NCBI RefSeq assembly: GCF_033958435.1
Contig: NC_134142.1
Coordinates: 96,109,001 to 96,173,000 of the forward strand
Length of the DNA: 64,000 bases
Direction: 5' to 3'
From: Carettochelys insculpta
Lineage: Eukaryota > Chordata > Testudines > Carettochelyidae
Shown: positions 1 to 12,475 of the stretch, piece by piece
How positions within the stretch are numbered: position 1 is the stretch's first letter
Layout of the letters: every line of letters begins with the position of its first letter
The notes under the pieces: generated by a model
Databases searched by the model: none
Seen by the model: only the letters and a program-made list of their open reading frames with translations
What the model was told of the DNA's origin: nothing
Made by a program: the position numbers and the translations under genes

Positions 1-2004
1 GTTGAGCAAATACAATTGATTACCTACAACCACATACTTTATTTTATATTTGTGTTTGACTTCTAACTTCTAATTGCATGATTCTTTGCAGATCCTGCTA
101 TAATTTGATACTTGACTCTATCCCTGAGTGTTGGGTCTGCTCTAGAAAGTGAGAAATTTGTCACTGATCTTAAAAGTTGGCTGCCACTGCAATCTACAAA
201 TTAACAGTACATATATTCATTTTCTCTGTATTTCTATTTAATGGTTTGTTTTCCCTCACAACTCTTTTATTCTTTCTGAAATGCAGGTTGACTCTTGGGT
301 AAAGTGACTCATTTATTTTCATAAATTTTAAATTTGATTTACTAATTTATGGGCACTTACAGAGTCTGTTGGAATCCTCATAATGCAAAACTTTTTTTCA
401 CGAAGAATATGAACACTTTAAGCTTGTGTATGTTCATCTGTCTCTGAAGGGTATTCCTAAGGCATCAAGTATTGTGTATATCCAGGTGTATAATGGTGTT
501 TTGATAAAGTCTTATTTAAAATACTAAATGATTCTTAAATGTCCTGAGTCTGCACATTTGTCAGTTATCATCTTAGAAACACAATGTCAGACCCTCTGCT
601 GGTACAAATCTGTGTAGTTAATTTGATTTCAGCAGAATTATGTTTATTTATACAAATTGAGAAACTGTCTGCCTGCTGAAATCTTCCTCGTGCTTTTATT
701 GCTTTCACTACTGTTGTGTCTTCATTACAGTCTTCTTGAGTCCTGGAGAAAGCTGACACCCACCTGTTCAGAGAAGTGTAACCACATTCTTATATAACTC
801 CTCTGATTCCTCATTCATTTCAAAACCATGCTCCTTGTTTAAGACTGTCATTGGACTTGAATCTTATAATTTACATATTTTAAAAAGGTGTGTTTCATTT
901 ATCTAATACATCCCATGGTAGTTCATAGATCGTTTCCTAAAATATCTTTTCTAATATGATATCAATTGATTTGTCATTTCAAGAGGAATCTGTGAGATTT
1001 CAGAGTAACGCCACTCAAAGCCTACTCTTTATAAACCTCAACACTTCTGTCTTGGCTGATCTCTAGTTTCTATCTTCATGCATTTGAAGAGTAAGTTGAT
1101 CATTCTTCTGCTTCATGCTGCATCATGTTTCAAAAAGAGGATTTAGGGAGGAAAGAATAGTGGTTTTATTTGCATTTGTGACCTGGTACCATTCTTTGAA
1201 AGCAAATTAATGTAGTGTCTTTTCTCCTTTGTAGTTTTTAATTATTTGTAGAGCAATTACATGTGGTGCCAACGATAATCCAAATGCAACTTTCATGTAG
1301 TTACTAAGCCAATTTAAAAGATTAACATAATGGTTATGGAAATTGACCAATAGACTCTCATACAGTGTATGTGTAGAGATTCTGTCTGCATTTGCTCTAG
1401 GTATTTTCACTAACGCTTTGGTTAATTGAATGAAATATTTAGAAAGTCTAAATTAACTGTTATCCAATTAGATGTTAAGCCTTCATGTAACTATTGTAAT
1501 TACTGTTCAATGTGTATTAAATGGATTTTCCACAGTCATAAACAGTTTCCCACTAGCAATTGCTTTTCTGAATACATTTTAATCTGAAATTGAGAGAAGG
1601 TTTTGTGTGCCAAAATAGTTCTGTTGTTGTGTGATGCTTAGATGAGATTCAGATCCTGTAAATAATAAGACCTGTGTGCTCATCTCTGTAGTCCTTATTT
1701 CTGCCAGTTGCAATGGGTCAGCTGAATGGGTAAGGGAACCTATAAAACCTAGACATTCATCACTCATTCTAGCTACTACTAGCACTTTCTAGAAAAATGT
1801 TTTACTTATGGAGAAAGTGCGATGGCTTGCTGACCTCAACCCTACCTTCCCCAAGGCAATGCTCAGACTGCAGTTCAGCTGTGACTGGAGAAGGGGGTCA
1901 TAGCAGCTCCAGCTTGCAAATGGCTCTGCCCATGAAGCTTTTGATTGAAGGATATGTCCAACCCAACTGATTGGCTGGAAAGGCCTACTTAAAACAGAAG
2001 CAGA
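1..2004. other. Unidentified AT-rich DNA
   Basis: No gene, RNA or repeat family could be recognised here on either strand. Open frames are short (under 70 codons), lack domains and have the base composition of their surroundings. The sequence reads as old, unique intergenic or intronic DNA. Confidence 0.5.
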
Positions 2005-2008
2005 GAGA

Positions 2009-2066
2009 AAGCCATGTTAGTCTATATACTATCAAAAAAAAAGCACTCCAGTAGCACTAAGTGGAC
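2009..2066 (+). repeat. Truncated copy of the hairpin-retroposon family (head only)
   Basis: The head motif GCCATGTTAGTCTATA followed by ACTATCAAAA, an A-run and GTAGCACTA matches the heads at 63275 and 7311. The copy stops after the start of the arm, so no palindrome is present. It is probably 3'-truncated or eroded, and no target duplication was identified. Confidence 0.55.
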
Positions 2067-2320
2067 GGGACTGCCATTTTTTTTTTAACAGAAGGAAGCG
2101 CAGGAAGCTGTCTGAGCAAGTAGAGAAATGCTTGGCTGGTTGTGGGCACTTTCTACTTGTCTGATTCCCAACTCCTGCCTTCACTTCCTGTTCTTCTTAT
2201 CCCAGCACCCTGTCTCTTCCAAGTTCCTGCTTTCATGTCTTGCTGCAAGTCTCTGCTCCCATGGTAAACCTCCAACAGTAATTTTGATCATTGTCTTGAC
2301 TTGATCTGTGGAGATACATA

Positions 2321-2511
2321 TCTCATAGAGCTGGAAGGGACTTCAGGAGGTCATCAAGTCCAGTCCCCTGCCCTCTTGGCAGGACCAAGCACCATCCTCC
2401 CTTTTAAAAAAAAAAAGTCTATTTGCCCCAGATCCCTAAATGGCCTCCTCAAGGACTGAGCTCACAACTTCAAGATTAGCCACTCAAACCAATGAACTAT
2501 CCCGCCCCCTT
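2321..2511 (-). repeat. tRNA-Lys-derived SINE with CR1-type tail (Cry/tortoise Pol III SINE type)
   Basis: Read on the minus strand, the element starts with a tRNA-like head (GGGATAGTTCATTGGTTTGAG, A-box-like) near 2505 and continues through GTTGTGAGCTCAGTCC (B-box-like). It ends in a CR1-like tail that on the plus strand reads CATAGAGCTGGAAGGGACTT at about 2324. This tRNA-Lys plus CR1-tail structure is the known turtle Pol III SINE design, mobilised by CR1 LINEs. An A-run at 2405-2417 separates head and tail. It is an inactive, diverged copy. Confidence 0.7.
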
Positions 2512-3168
2512 TCTTTGTGGCTGACCCAACAGTTAGACATGATCACCTACCTGCTGGCCCCTACAAAAGGATGCTTTTATGGCTAAAACAAAGGACTGTG
2601 AGGCATGAGCGGCATCTTTCACACATGCATTTCTACAGTCTTGCTGTGTGGTATTGCCTAAGTGGTTTGAAATAGTTGATGGCTCCTTCCAGGTGCATTG
2701 TGTCGCTAGCAAATCAGTAGAATGTCACCTGAATAGAATAGCAGTGTGTAATGGACTCTGTACATGAAGTAAAGTTGATACAGATCCAATCTGTCCCAGG
2801 GTCAAGGCAGCAGAAAAGTATCATATAGCCACTCCCCACCACTCACCCTGGCACCCTTTGAGGCCAGGCAGAGCTAAAGTCAACTTAAGGATCTCACTCT
2901 TTTTATTTTATGTTAATAACATGGAAGTAATATTTCCTTCTAAAGATTTTGGAATGTTTAATCAGCCAAATGTTTTGCAATATTTAAATGGAAGATGTCA
3001 GTGAAATGCAAAGTGTTCACACTTTTCCATAAAATGTTTCAAAGAAATATACAGTGGAAAAACAAGGAGTATTCCAGTAGTGAATTATTTAATAACTGAG
3101 TAACCTTGGATAAGTGATGAGTGAGCCTTCATTGTAATCCTTGCATTCTTTCAGACATGAGTTGAAAT
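2512..3168. other. Unidentified DNA
   Basis: No gene or family recognised. There is ordinary AT-rich sequence with a few short open frames. Confidence 0.4.
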
Positions 3169-3169
3169 A

Positions 3170-3500
3170 CAGGTTGAATCTCTCTAATCTGATGTCTTTG
3201 GGACCTGACCAGTGCTGAACAAGAGAATTTGTTGGACCATGGCAGGTCAATACTGTCTAGCTGCATTACCAACACTTCTACTGCTTACTGGGCTTTGAGA
3301 AGATATTTAGGGTAAATAACAGCTAAATAACAGCCAAATAACAGCACAGAACACTGAGAGCTTGGATTGGTGGCTCTAAACGAACTTTGTGGGACCACAG
3401 GAATCTTGGCCACCTATGTAATAAGTGGTCAGAAGGCTAACTAAAATCATGCCAGATTATGGATGTTGCCGGAGGAGAGCATGCCGGATTAGAGAGGTAT
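3170..3500 (+). mobile_element. pogo/Tigger-like non-autonomous DNA element relic
   Basis: The left end is TA followed by CAGGTTGAATCTCTCTAATC. The right end carries the inverse motif (GCCGGATTAGAGAGGT, 3484-3499), so the element is bounded by inverted repeats of the CTCTCTAATCYGGCA type. The TA at 3168-3169 suits Tc1/mariner-type TA targeting. The middle holds a short tandem (AAATAACAGC-like units, about 3312-3345). A second member with a different interior lies at 42945-43390. The assignment to pogo/Tigger rests only on the TIR look and the TA. Confidence 0.5.
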
Positions 3501-3509
3501 AATGTTCAT

Positions 3510-5370
3510 TTCAACCAGTTGGGATTGCAGAAAAGCTTGGATATTATATATTTTGCAAGTCAGAAATGAACAATTCTCCAGTGTGTGGACAGCTGCTTAG
3601 CCCATCTGCTACTAGCCTTTACTAAGTGGATTTCACATAAAACAAACTTTGGTATATTGCTTTCAAAATAGACATTCCGTGGATAGAGAAGTTTGCAGGC
3701 TACAGCATGTAATATATTTGGCACATACATCCTCTTTAAATGATTATAAAACCAATGATAAGGAGCCAAAATGAAATGAATGAATATTTAATTTAGAGAT
3801 GTATATGTATATAGCATTTAAAAAGATACACTTGTATTTTTCACTTTTTAAATACCAGAATAGGTTTCCATTTTTGAAGGAACAAATAATAGGACCAAAG
3901 CTTCAACTGCTAAAAATCAGCATTGCTCCATTGACTTCATTGCACCTAAATGGATTCACATGCCAGATTTCAAGATTTGATATTTGTTTAAAAAGGTTAT
4001 CGTGAACACAGAAGTGAAAATTAACATTAACTATTCTGAGCAAAAAGGTGGTGCTATTTAAAGACATAAAAACAGACGAAAATAGGCCTTGGGATCCTCT
4101 CTAGAGGAAGGAGTTCTGGTACAGGACCAAGATAAATTTGAATTTGTTATCAGAAAGAGACGTAGACATGCAAAGAGTCCTGTGGGATTGGGGAAACAGA
4201 AAGCCTTCATGGGCCTCTCAGCAAGGGGAGGTGTGGGGGAGAAACTCTGTGCTCATGGAATGGGTGGGTCTTAGATGGAAGGGGTGGAGCCTGGGGGGCA
4301 GCCAGCCAGCAGTGCTGCCCAGAGTGCATGGTGTGATGCTCCAGAACTGATTTAAATGGTTGGGAGTCTGGGTGTCTTTGATGTTGCTGTAGCAGTAGTG
4401 GCAGTCCCTAGACTCTTTGAATCACTGAACATTGGGACAACTGCTTCTTTTGCTCCTCCTTGTTGGCAGGTGTGTGTGGGAGTCAGACAGGAGCTAGACC
4501 TCCAGGGAGAAAGCCTAGGAGGTGTGGTCTGGAAAGCATGAAATAACTCTAAAGAATCCAGGAAGAGGTGAAGATTGTGAGGGGGAAGGAAAAGGGTTAG
4601 AGACAGGTTAAGGTGGAAACTAGTTCTGGAGGCCAGCAAGAAGCTCGTGGAAGCAGGCTTTAGCTAATTGCCGCAGGGTCCTTGGGGTGGGGCCCAGAAT
4701 AGCAGGAGTGCCTGGGTTCCCCAATTGTCCACTGAGGAAGAGAGCACAAAAGCCTACTTTGATAAGGGGTATAAGGATTTTTGCACCCACAGTTGGGATG
4801 AAGTTATGGCATATGGTTCTTGGAGCACTGTTTCTTGGAACTGTTATCACAGAAGGAGTGGGACTAACCCTGACCTGTTGGAGGACTGAGTCATGAGAGA
4901 AAGCACACCACCATAAGGCTGGAGCAGCTGTGAGAAGAAGTGCCACAGAAGACTCTAATACGTCAGGTTCATTCATGAGGTAAGGACAGAAAGTCAGGGG
5001 AAATACACTTGGAAGAACATTAATCAGATAAGCTATCTAATTTCGCTATCTTTGGCTTTAGGAGATGTTTCAGATCTTTTTAAAAGAAATATTCCTCAGC
5101 TTTGAGGTTTTGCATTTAATTTCTGATCCTTAAATAGCAAACATCTCATGGCATCAATTTTGAAATGCTATTAATAGTATGAAACATCTATTTCCACATA
5201 TTGACCAATTAATAAGACATTTCAGAAGAAAGCACTGAGGATAAACTTTATTATAGCTACTGAGGAGAAAGGTCAGCATGTGTCCTGAAATGCACTTGAA
5301 CAAAGTATAGTCTCCCAAGTTGCTCTGTTCAGCTCCAATTTCATAAGATTCAAAATGTGATCAGCTTGAA
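3510..5370. other. Unidentified DNA with a GC-richer block (about 4083-4980)
   Basis: The block from about 4083 to 4980 is richer in G than its flanks and is crowded with overlapping short frames on both strands, none with a recognisable domain. It could be an eroded LTR or an unknown repeat; no TSD or terminal repeat was found. The rest is plain AT-rich sequence. Confidence 0.35.
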
Positions 5371-5374
5371 ATCC

Positions 5375-5782
5375 TAGTGTGTCTACACTGTCGACAGAAG
5401 TCACTGTCGGAAGGACCTTCTGACAAAACTTTTGTTGACAGATTAAGTCCATGCACAAAAGTGGACTGAAAAAGTGATCTGCTCTGTCTACAGAGAGTAG
5501 CTGGATTGCTTGACCCTCTCTTGACAGAATGGCCGACTGGAAACACAGCAGACCTGCAAACCCATCTATTGACAGTGGGCCTTGTGGGGTGTCTACACAG
5601 CTTTTTTGTCCACAGATTCTTTTGAGAAAGGCGTTCTGCCTCATGGGAGAGAGGCAGAAGTCTGTCGACAAGAGTGCCAAGTTCTATCAACAGTATGTTA
5701 ATAGAATGTATTCTTAGTGTGGCTGCACTGCAGGTTTTGTCAACAAAATACCTGTTTTGTCAAATTTAGTGTAGACATAGCC
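5375..5782 (+). mobile_element. MITE-like element, TTTGTCGACA family, copy 1
   Basis: The ends match the shared terminus (left TAGTGTGTCTACACT, right AGTGTAGACATAGCC). The interior has repeated TGTCGACA/TGTTGACA blocks and shares ordered segments (ACAAAAGTGGA, CAGAATGGCC, GTGTCTACA) with the element at 39848-40255, which has the same 408-bp length. The 3-bp flanks (TCC/GTT) do not match, so the target duplication is lost or the ends are off by a few bases. It has no coding capacity. Confidence 0.7.
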
Positions 5783-5953
5783 GTTGATTTTGTACCTAGA
5801 CTTATTAAAAGTAACAAGATGTCAGTAACTGAGAGAAGTTTAGTGGAGTAGGTAAGAGTTTTTTTATTATTTTAACTTTATTTGGAAGCACTCTGAATAT
5901 AGTCAGTTTCTTCATCCCTTACGCCCAAATAAAGCTCAGGGTAATACCACAGT

Positions 5954-6198
5954 GGCCGTGTCTACACGTGTCTACATGAGCTCATGGGAATAAGGGGACT
6001 TCGAAGTAGGTGGCTTCCTTTCGAAAAGGAGCCCCGTCTGGATGCACCGCGCGGCAGCAAGGCGCATCAATTTCGAAGTGCTGCTGCCGCCCGCATGCTA
6101 ATGAAGCGCTGAATAGGCATTTCAGCGCGTCATTAGTAAACTTCGAAATGGCCATTTGCATGGCCATTTCGAAGTTTGGGGCACGTGTAGACGTAGCC
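5954..6198 (+). mobile_element. MITE-like element, TTCGAAATGGCC family, short copy
   Basis: It starts GGCCGTGTCTACACG and ends CGTGTAGACGTAGCC, flanked by the 3-bp duplication AGT (5951-5953 and 6199-6201). The right half carries the CTTCGAAATGGCCATTTGCA palindrome also seen at 55040-55350, while the left arm of that palindrome is missing. CpG sites and TCGA palindromes are well kept, which suggests moderate youth. Confidence 0.8.
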
Positions 6199-6375
6199 AG
6201 TGTGTGAAGAGTATGTAGGAACAGATCTTGATAAGTGATACGGACTTCAATCAGCAGCTTTTTTGCTGAAAAGACCCTAATAAACATCAGCACGGAGACA
6301 ACAAAACTCTCACAGTTTTTAAAGGAATTAAAAGTTTGGCTATATTCCTTGAAGTGTGCTATACCAGTAAATAGT

Positions 6376-6990
6376 CTCAGAGGGGGCAGCTGTGTAAGTC
6401 TGTAGCTTCACAAATAACAAGAGCTGTATCTATACTTGCATTCCTCTTTCAAAGGAGGCGTGCAAATGAGGGAAATTGAAAATGCAAATGAGGTGCAGAT
6501 TTACATATCTGGCACCTCATTTGCATATTCTTATTTGGAAACAGCTTCTTCTGAAAGAAGAAAACCAGCGTAGACACTGCTTTTTCAAAAGTAAACCCCA
6601 TCTTCCAAAGAATCCTTCTTCCCATAAAAAAGGGGAAGAAGGATTCTTTCGAAGATGGGGTTTACTTTTGAAAGATCAGTGTCTACACTGGTTTTCTTCT
6701 TTCAAAAGAAGCTATTCCGAAATAAGAATATGCAAATTAGGTGCCAAATATGTAAATCTGCACCTCATTTGCATTTTCAATTTCCCTCATTTGCACTCCT
6801 CTTTCGAAAGAGGAATGCAAGTGTAGACACAGCCGAGCAGTCCTGTGGCACCTTAGAGACTAACACATGTATTAGTTCATGAGCTTTCATGGGAAAACAT
6901 TCCCATTCAGTTGAGGAAATGAATTTTACCCATGAAAGTGCATGACCTAATACATTTGTTAGTCTCTAAGGAGCCACAGGACTGCTTGTT
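6376..6990 (+). mobile_element. Hairpin retroposon copy, interrupted by a MITE
   Basis: The head (GCAGCTGTGTAAGTCTGTA, 6386-6404) is followed, after the nested element at 6422-6834, by an arm (CAGTCCTGTGGCACCTTAGA) and its inverted copy ending at 6990 (AGCCACAGGACTGCTTGTT). Flanks 6361-6375 and 6991-7005 match at 13 of 15 bases (ATACCAGTAAATAGT versus ATATCAGAAAATAGT), a long target duplication typical of LINE-mediated retroposition. Removing the nested element restores a continuous AACAAGCAGTCC. Confidence 0.7.
6422..6834 (+). mobile_element. Palindromic MITE-like element (CTTTCGAAAG / ATGCAAAT family)
   Basis: This near-complete palindrome of about 413 bp has ends AGCTGTATCTATACTTGC and (right, inverted) GGCTGTGTCTACACTTGC. 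The 3-bp flanks are AAG (6419-6421) and GAG (6835-6837), one mismatch. Each arm carries two perfect octamers (ATGCAAAT at 6482 and 6730, ATTTGCAT at 6519 and 6767). The terminal motif recurs internally at 6569-6577 and 6679-6688. It is inserted in the hairpin retroposon at 6376-6990. Confidence 0.8.
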
Positions 6991-7302
6991 ATATCAGAAA
7001 ATAGTAATTTTTGAAATTAGTAATTTAGAAAAAAATCTAAGTTTATAATATCTCTTACACAAATCTTACATTAGGATCAATGTTTCCTCTGCCACATCTA
7101 GTTGACTGTTGTTTTGCTCCTGGTATGGTGAGGCCCACTGTGGAATTCAGGGACTGTAACTATGTGTAGGCCTGCTAGGAGGGTGGGGTCAATTCCAAGT
7201 GTGTGTCTTAGATAAGACCATATGTGCCCTCCATCCACTTGCTCAAGAACAAGCCATAGTCTAAACTTCTGTGTGTATCCTTTTCAAATATTAATATGTA
7301 AC

Positions 7303-7432
7303 AGGGAGGTAGCTGTGTTAGCCTGTACATTCTAACAAAACAAACCAGCGGTCATGTAGCACTTCAAAGAATAACAAAATAATTTATTAGGTGATGAGCT
7401 TTCATGGAACAGACCCATTTCTTCAGATCAAT
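7303..7432 (+). repeat. Single-arm copy of the hairpin-retroposon family
   Basis: The head GGTAGCTGTGTTAGCCTGTA is followed by GGTCATGTAGCACTTCAAAG, TTTATTAGGTGATGAGCTTT and ACAGACCCATTTCTTCAGA. The order is the same as the left half of 63263-63455, but there is no inverted second arm. It is therefore either the ancestral linear form or a truncated one. No clear target duplication was found. Confidence 0.65.
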
Positions 7433-7439
7433 TGCTAAT

Positions 7440-10400
7440 ATTGTTTGCGTTGTCATTTACTACTAATGGGCCAATTTTTCTGAAGATCTAACTTCAGTGA
7501 CTTGCAGCAGAGTTTTGGCCGGCTATTTCTTCTGGCTGCTTTTTGTGGTCCAAAGCTTTGTAAGACCTATGTATGAGTTCTAACTCTCTGGCTGTTCTGT
7601 AAATGAGGGCAAATTGTGAACTTGGCTGCATGCACTAGATTCCCACTCTTTTTTTTTACCCTGCCCTTCCTTCCCTAATTTGGTCTTAAATCAGTATATG
7701 TAGCATTAGCTCATGTTTCTGTAACAGTTGATAGGTTTTCACCATATTAGACATTCAGAGTCCAGTAATTTGTACATAAGTTATTTCTGGAAGCACACTC
7801 ATAAAATGTGTAATTGGCAGCACTGACTGTCAGTTATTAGTAAAGAGAAAATACCAAACAGACAATTAATTTCAATTGACTAGAGGTCATTACAATATCT
7901 GCCTTCTTTATCTCCCTGCCTTCATGCAAGATACAAAGCATTCTGATATTCCAAGAATCTTTCATGCATATCACATGAGCAGAGTTCTAATAAGCTGAAG
8001 CCTCATATTTCACCCGATATTATATTAAATTGCTGTTCCATTGCAGCTTAATCAGAGTTTCTCTGAAATTTGTCACAGAAATGCCAGACTTGTTGTTACC
8101 ATGGAACAAAACGGATAACAAACAAGTGCAAGTCCTCTGTTGGCACTGTTGTTTGATGAGACTATTAGTGCAGAGTGACTGTGTAATAAATTACATACAA
8201 CAATCTTTATCTGTAACACCCCCTGAGTGGCACAGCTCCATTCTCTTGTAGCTTCTAATACATTGTTTTTCAGGGACAGACTGTTGGATGCTTCAGAGAG
8301 AAGACTCACAACCTTGCTGCCCTCCAATCCCAAGTGTAAGTAGAGAGCTCTCCCCCTTATATTCAATAGGTATTTGGGCAAACTACCTGATTATTTTAGC
8401 CTTAGTTCTGCTTACAAATTATCCACATACTGCCTTGGATATTTCCAAGTGTGTTCATTATTTGAAATTATGTAGATCGATTTCAGCAACTCTGAAATAT
8501 TTGCCACAACAGTCACATTATGTACTAACTACTCACAATTTGCTATTTTGTGATTGGTCACCTAAATCACATTATTGTTGTTACTATTGGTATTGCAGTA
8601 GAGCCCAGAGACCTGCAATAAAGATCAGGTGTTATAGAGGTATAGTATGAACACTCCACTAGCCATGATCTTGATAATCAGCCTGGATAGTATTTTTATG
8701 TAACTACGTTGTACAATATACTCTTTATTGGGAGACCAGATATCAGGGGCCTGTCTGAGTGCAGCTGGATCTTATAGAAGTTTCCTGATTGAACCTGCTG
8801 ATTGGCTTCAGGAGTCAGCGGTAAGATCGTTAACTGGCAGCAGCAGTCCAGTGGCAGCTTGCTACCCCTACCTCGTCCCTCCTGGTATCTGACTCTGTTT
8901 TGGCTTTGCTTGAAGACCCCACCCTGGCTGGCTTTAGTTCTAACTGGTAGAATGGACTACAACCATTGAGCCAGGCCACCTATGAATCAACCACTGAGAA
9001 ATTTTTACTACTTGCTGTAATGCAAAGATCCTGCTAGGCCCCATGTTCTTTCCTGAAGGGGTGATGAGCAAAGCTGGTGACAAAGCACAATGTTTTTTGG
9101 AAATTAGAAGTAAATCTGTGAGCAGCAATAGCCTGAATAGGCTGATCTGGATTAGTCCTGCTCTTTCATACAAGAATAGCCATTGAAGCTCTGTTTGCTG
9201 ATGACTTTGATCTGATTACGTGCTATTTAGAAAAGGAAAATGCACAGTCCTTACTGAGACTCCAGTGCCTTTCAATGGGTCCAAAAAAGAGTATTTTCAA
9301 TAAAAAAAGGTAAGGGTCAAACTGTGGTCAGTACTGCCTGCGGTTGAGAGTACAGCAGAGTAACATTATCCCAGAGCCTGTGTGACTCATAAAAACATAT
9401 CGGCTGGAGTTTCACAGCACTCAGAAGGAGTGTGTACCAGGCACACCATCCTTTTGGAAATGGCAGCAATTGTGACTGGCCTCTACACAAGTTATAAGAC
9501 AACACAGGGAGAATGTTCTCCCCCTTGAGCACATGTGCAAAGGCATTTAAGATCAATGGTCTTAAATATGCAATTACCCAAAGGAAATACTTTAAAATAC
9601 ACAGCTGCATATAGTGGATGTTACAAAGAATGACTGACTAGCAAGCAGCCAACCATCAGGCCTATCATCTGTGAAATGTAAGGACAATATATAGTCACAA
9701 TAGGTGACAAATTAATTGAATGCCTATTGCATATGAGCTCTCTGGGAAACCTTATATAGGTTTCAGTAGCTGGGTTACATCCATATGTAGAAATTCCATT
9801 GTCAATCATGACATTTTTCTGGTAACTAATGTGATCACTTCTCTGGTGTCCTGGCAAAGCTGTGTAAGGACAAAAGTCAAACTTAAAATGATCTCCATTT
9901 AAGACATGAGCTGGGAAACAGCACTATTTTGTTCAGTAGTAAAAGTCAATGGGCTACTTAATTACATTATGGAATAATTTCTTGTTTGATTATATACCTT
10001 GAAAAGTTAGAGGCTATGAAATTATATTACAGTGAAAAGGGAATTCATTTCAGTCAGTGTAATTCACAAGTCAATAGGCTTTCGAGGAGAGAATGAGGGA
10101 TATTAAATTACTCGGCCTGCCAATATTCCTCCTAAGTACTCCTCCTGATTATTGTACCAACAGGTACAGTCAGTCCTGGGCACTGTCAAGGCTCTCTCTA
10201 AAGTGTACACCAATGAGACATGGATTGGCAACCAGGTTTATAAACCTAGTTCTGATAATCATGCATGCTGTCATCAATTCACTGTTCTAAGGAAAGTGAA
10301 AGGGGAACTCCAGTTCTTCAATATTTGATGCCCGTCTGCTGCTTCCACTCAGAATCACCAACTGTTTCTCCCATTTTCAAGGTGTTTATTCACAGAAGAG

Positions 10401-11920
10401 ATCACAACTGCTGTCACACATCTGCCACGTGAAGGAGAGGCTGAGGGAGAAAGTGGAGGTCAGAATTTCTCTGTTTGATGCCCAGTCTGATGCCATGATT
10501 CATGTTTTGAAATGCTTGCCACCCAGAGGAACAGAATGCATTTCACTGCTGGTTCCTCAGATTGGTACTTTCTCTCATGTGCAGTGGTCTTTAACTCCTT
10601 TGTGAGACCACTCTTTGCTCAAGGTCTTTTCCCTCAAAGACACATAATGCATTGTGGCTCCCAATAGGAAGGCTGGAGTAATGCTGAGAAATTTTAAGTA
10701 AGCAGCATACGTCTTTAAGTAAGCAGCATCTGTGGGAGAAAGGCCATCATACTTGTTTGGCTAGGTCAGAGTTCTGATTGGGGTCCGTGGAGCTTGGGAG
10801 CCTGGATGGATTACACCAGAAAGCTTCAGATTCATCTGGTGAAAAAAAGCAGTGTGACCATAGGGGTTGTGTTCAGTAGGTCCTGAACAGGAGCTATGTA
10901 TCTGCTGAGTGTTCCATTGTAGTCATTACATATACGCCAAAGCTAGATAAAACACATGAGACTTGTTATGGAAAATTGCAAGATGAGAATACTTTAATTC
11001 TTAGAATTCTGAATAATACATAACAACCCCCAAACAACTGGCTGCTGCTCCCTAAGGCTATCTATATTACTGTCAGCTAGGGGTTGATTCTCATGTACGC
11101 ATACTCACTGTAGGATGGAAATTGCTGAGGCAGGTTATGGTTTGTGCTAAAGACCCCCTATTCGGTTCCTAAAGTCTGGAGTAGGCTTCAGACATGGTGT
11201 CCAGATTTTGTTCCAACACTCACAATTCTAAATGAAAGCATAGCATGGACAGCAGTGATATGGGTTAAGAACGCAGAGTACAAACCCACCTAAAACCTCT
11301 AGATAAATATTTGTCATGTCTAATCCATGCTGCTGCTGTCGGTGGGACTGTAGCTACACTATTATTTATGTTCACAATAGGTCCCATTGGCCTGCTGAGA
11401 GTATGTGTATGCAAACAGGGAATTGCACATCCAGCTTGGAGTACAAATCTAGCCTAAAACAAAGGTACTTTTCATCATCTTGACTTCGGGCTGTCCGTTG
11501 AACTGACTGAAGCTAGGCCCTGATCATACACCTCGTGGTAGAACCTCATAGACCAGAAAAACCACTGAGAAATTAAAGTGACACTGTTTTTACTATGTGA
11601 CATTTTCCCTTGTAGCTAGAAGCTTCTGACACTAGAAAACATGGGGATCTTTGTGCTACTTCCAGCTTAATGAAACAAGAGACACCCCTATTAACACAGG
11701 AACACTCCTAAAAAAGTGCAACTACAGATTATAAATCATTAATTATTGCACATAACATTAAATATTCATGGTAGCAAGAAAGGTTCCAGCTAAGCAAGAC
11801 AGAGTAAACACAGCTACCTACAACCCAGTGGCCACGATCATTCTTTTCTCTTAGCACAAACTTCTCTTACAGACTTTTTTATTATTATTAAGAAAAGAAA
11901 AATAATACTTTACTTCACAC
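7440..11920. other. Unidentified AT-rich DNA
   Basis: About 4.5 kb with no recognised gene or repeat family. Open frames (up to 120 codons at 8288-8650 plus) show no domain, no codon bias and no splice context that I would trust. A short local duplication (TTTAAGTAAGCAGCAT twice, about 10693-10730) is the only structure noted. Confidence 0.45.
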
Positions 11921-11925
11921 CTCTA

Positions 11926-12250
11926 CAGCACCTTTGATTCGAGGATTTTAAAGAGATTTATAAACACGGAAATTGCCACACTGGCACAGATTCAAGGCCC
12001 CTTTATTCCAATAGCCTCTTTCTGCTGGTGCTTAACCCTTGATGCTTTCAGGGGAAGTTATAAGCACCCTGCAGTAGCTAGATATGTGATAATCTGCCCC
12101 GACACTGGGTCTTATTCTAATTTTTCACATATTGGTACACACCGCGAAGTCTTAAACATTAAAGCCATACCCTCCAGGCCGTTACCTACTGCTATAGTGA
12201 TTTTACAAATGGGTAAACTGGTGGAGGAGGAAGAAAAAATGAGGGACAGA
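11926..12250 (-). repeat. Probable CORE-SINE/MIR-type relic, strongly eroded
   Basis: The plus-strand text CAGCACCTTTGATTCGAGG and TTTTAAAGAGATTTATAAAC (11928-11965) and, further on, GATTTTACAAATGGGTAAAC (12200-12219) resemble the antisense of the amniote MIR/CORE-SINE 3' half. The intervening part is not recognisable. It lies just left of the solo LTR at 12263. Confidence 0.35.
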
Positions 12251-12257
12251 TTGCAAA

Positions 12258-12262
12258 CTCTC
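12258..12262. repeat. Target-site duplication of the solo LTR, left copy
   Basis: CTCTC directly precedes the LTR and is repeated at 13327-13331 directly after it. Confidence 0.7.
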
Positions 12263-12475
12263 TGTTAGCCGGTGGCCAGGTAATGTGCGGTGAGGTACTC
12301 CCCTGGGTCCTAAGCAACCCAGTTTTTTACTGTTAGAGCAGGCAGCTCCTAGCACTCTTACCCACGGCCAGGCTGTAGTAACCAAACGGTTAAAGTTCTT
12401 TTTGTTGTGCCGGCTGTGTTGCAGTAACAAAAGGGTTAACAAAATGGTTAGGCTCAGAGCTTAACTAGTTACAAG

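Noticed and set aside
6001..6293. Overlapping 60-120 codon frames over the 6.0-6.9 kb elements
   Set aside because: Palindromic MITEs yield mirrored open frames on both strands. The two strands read nearly the same peptide, which betrays the palindrome and not a gene.
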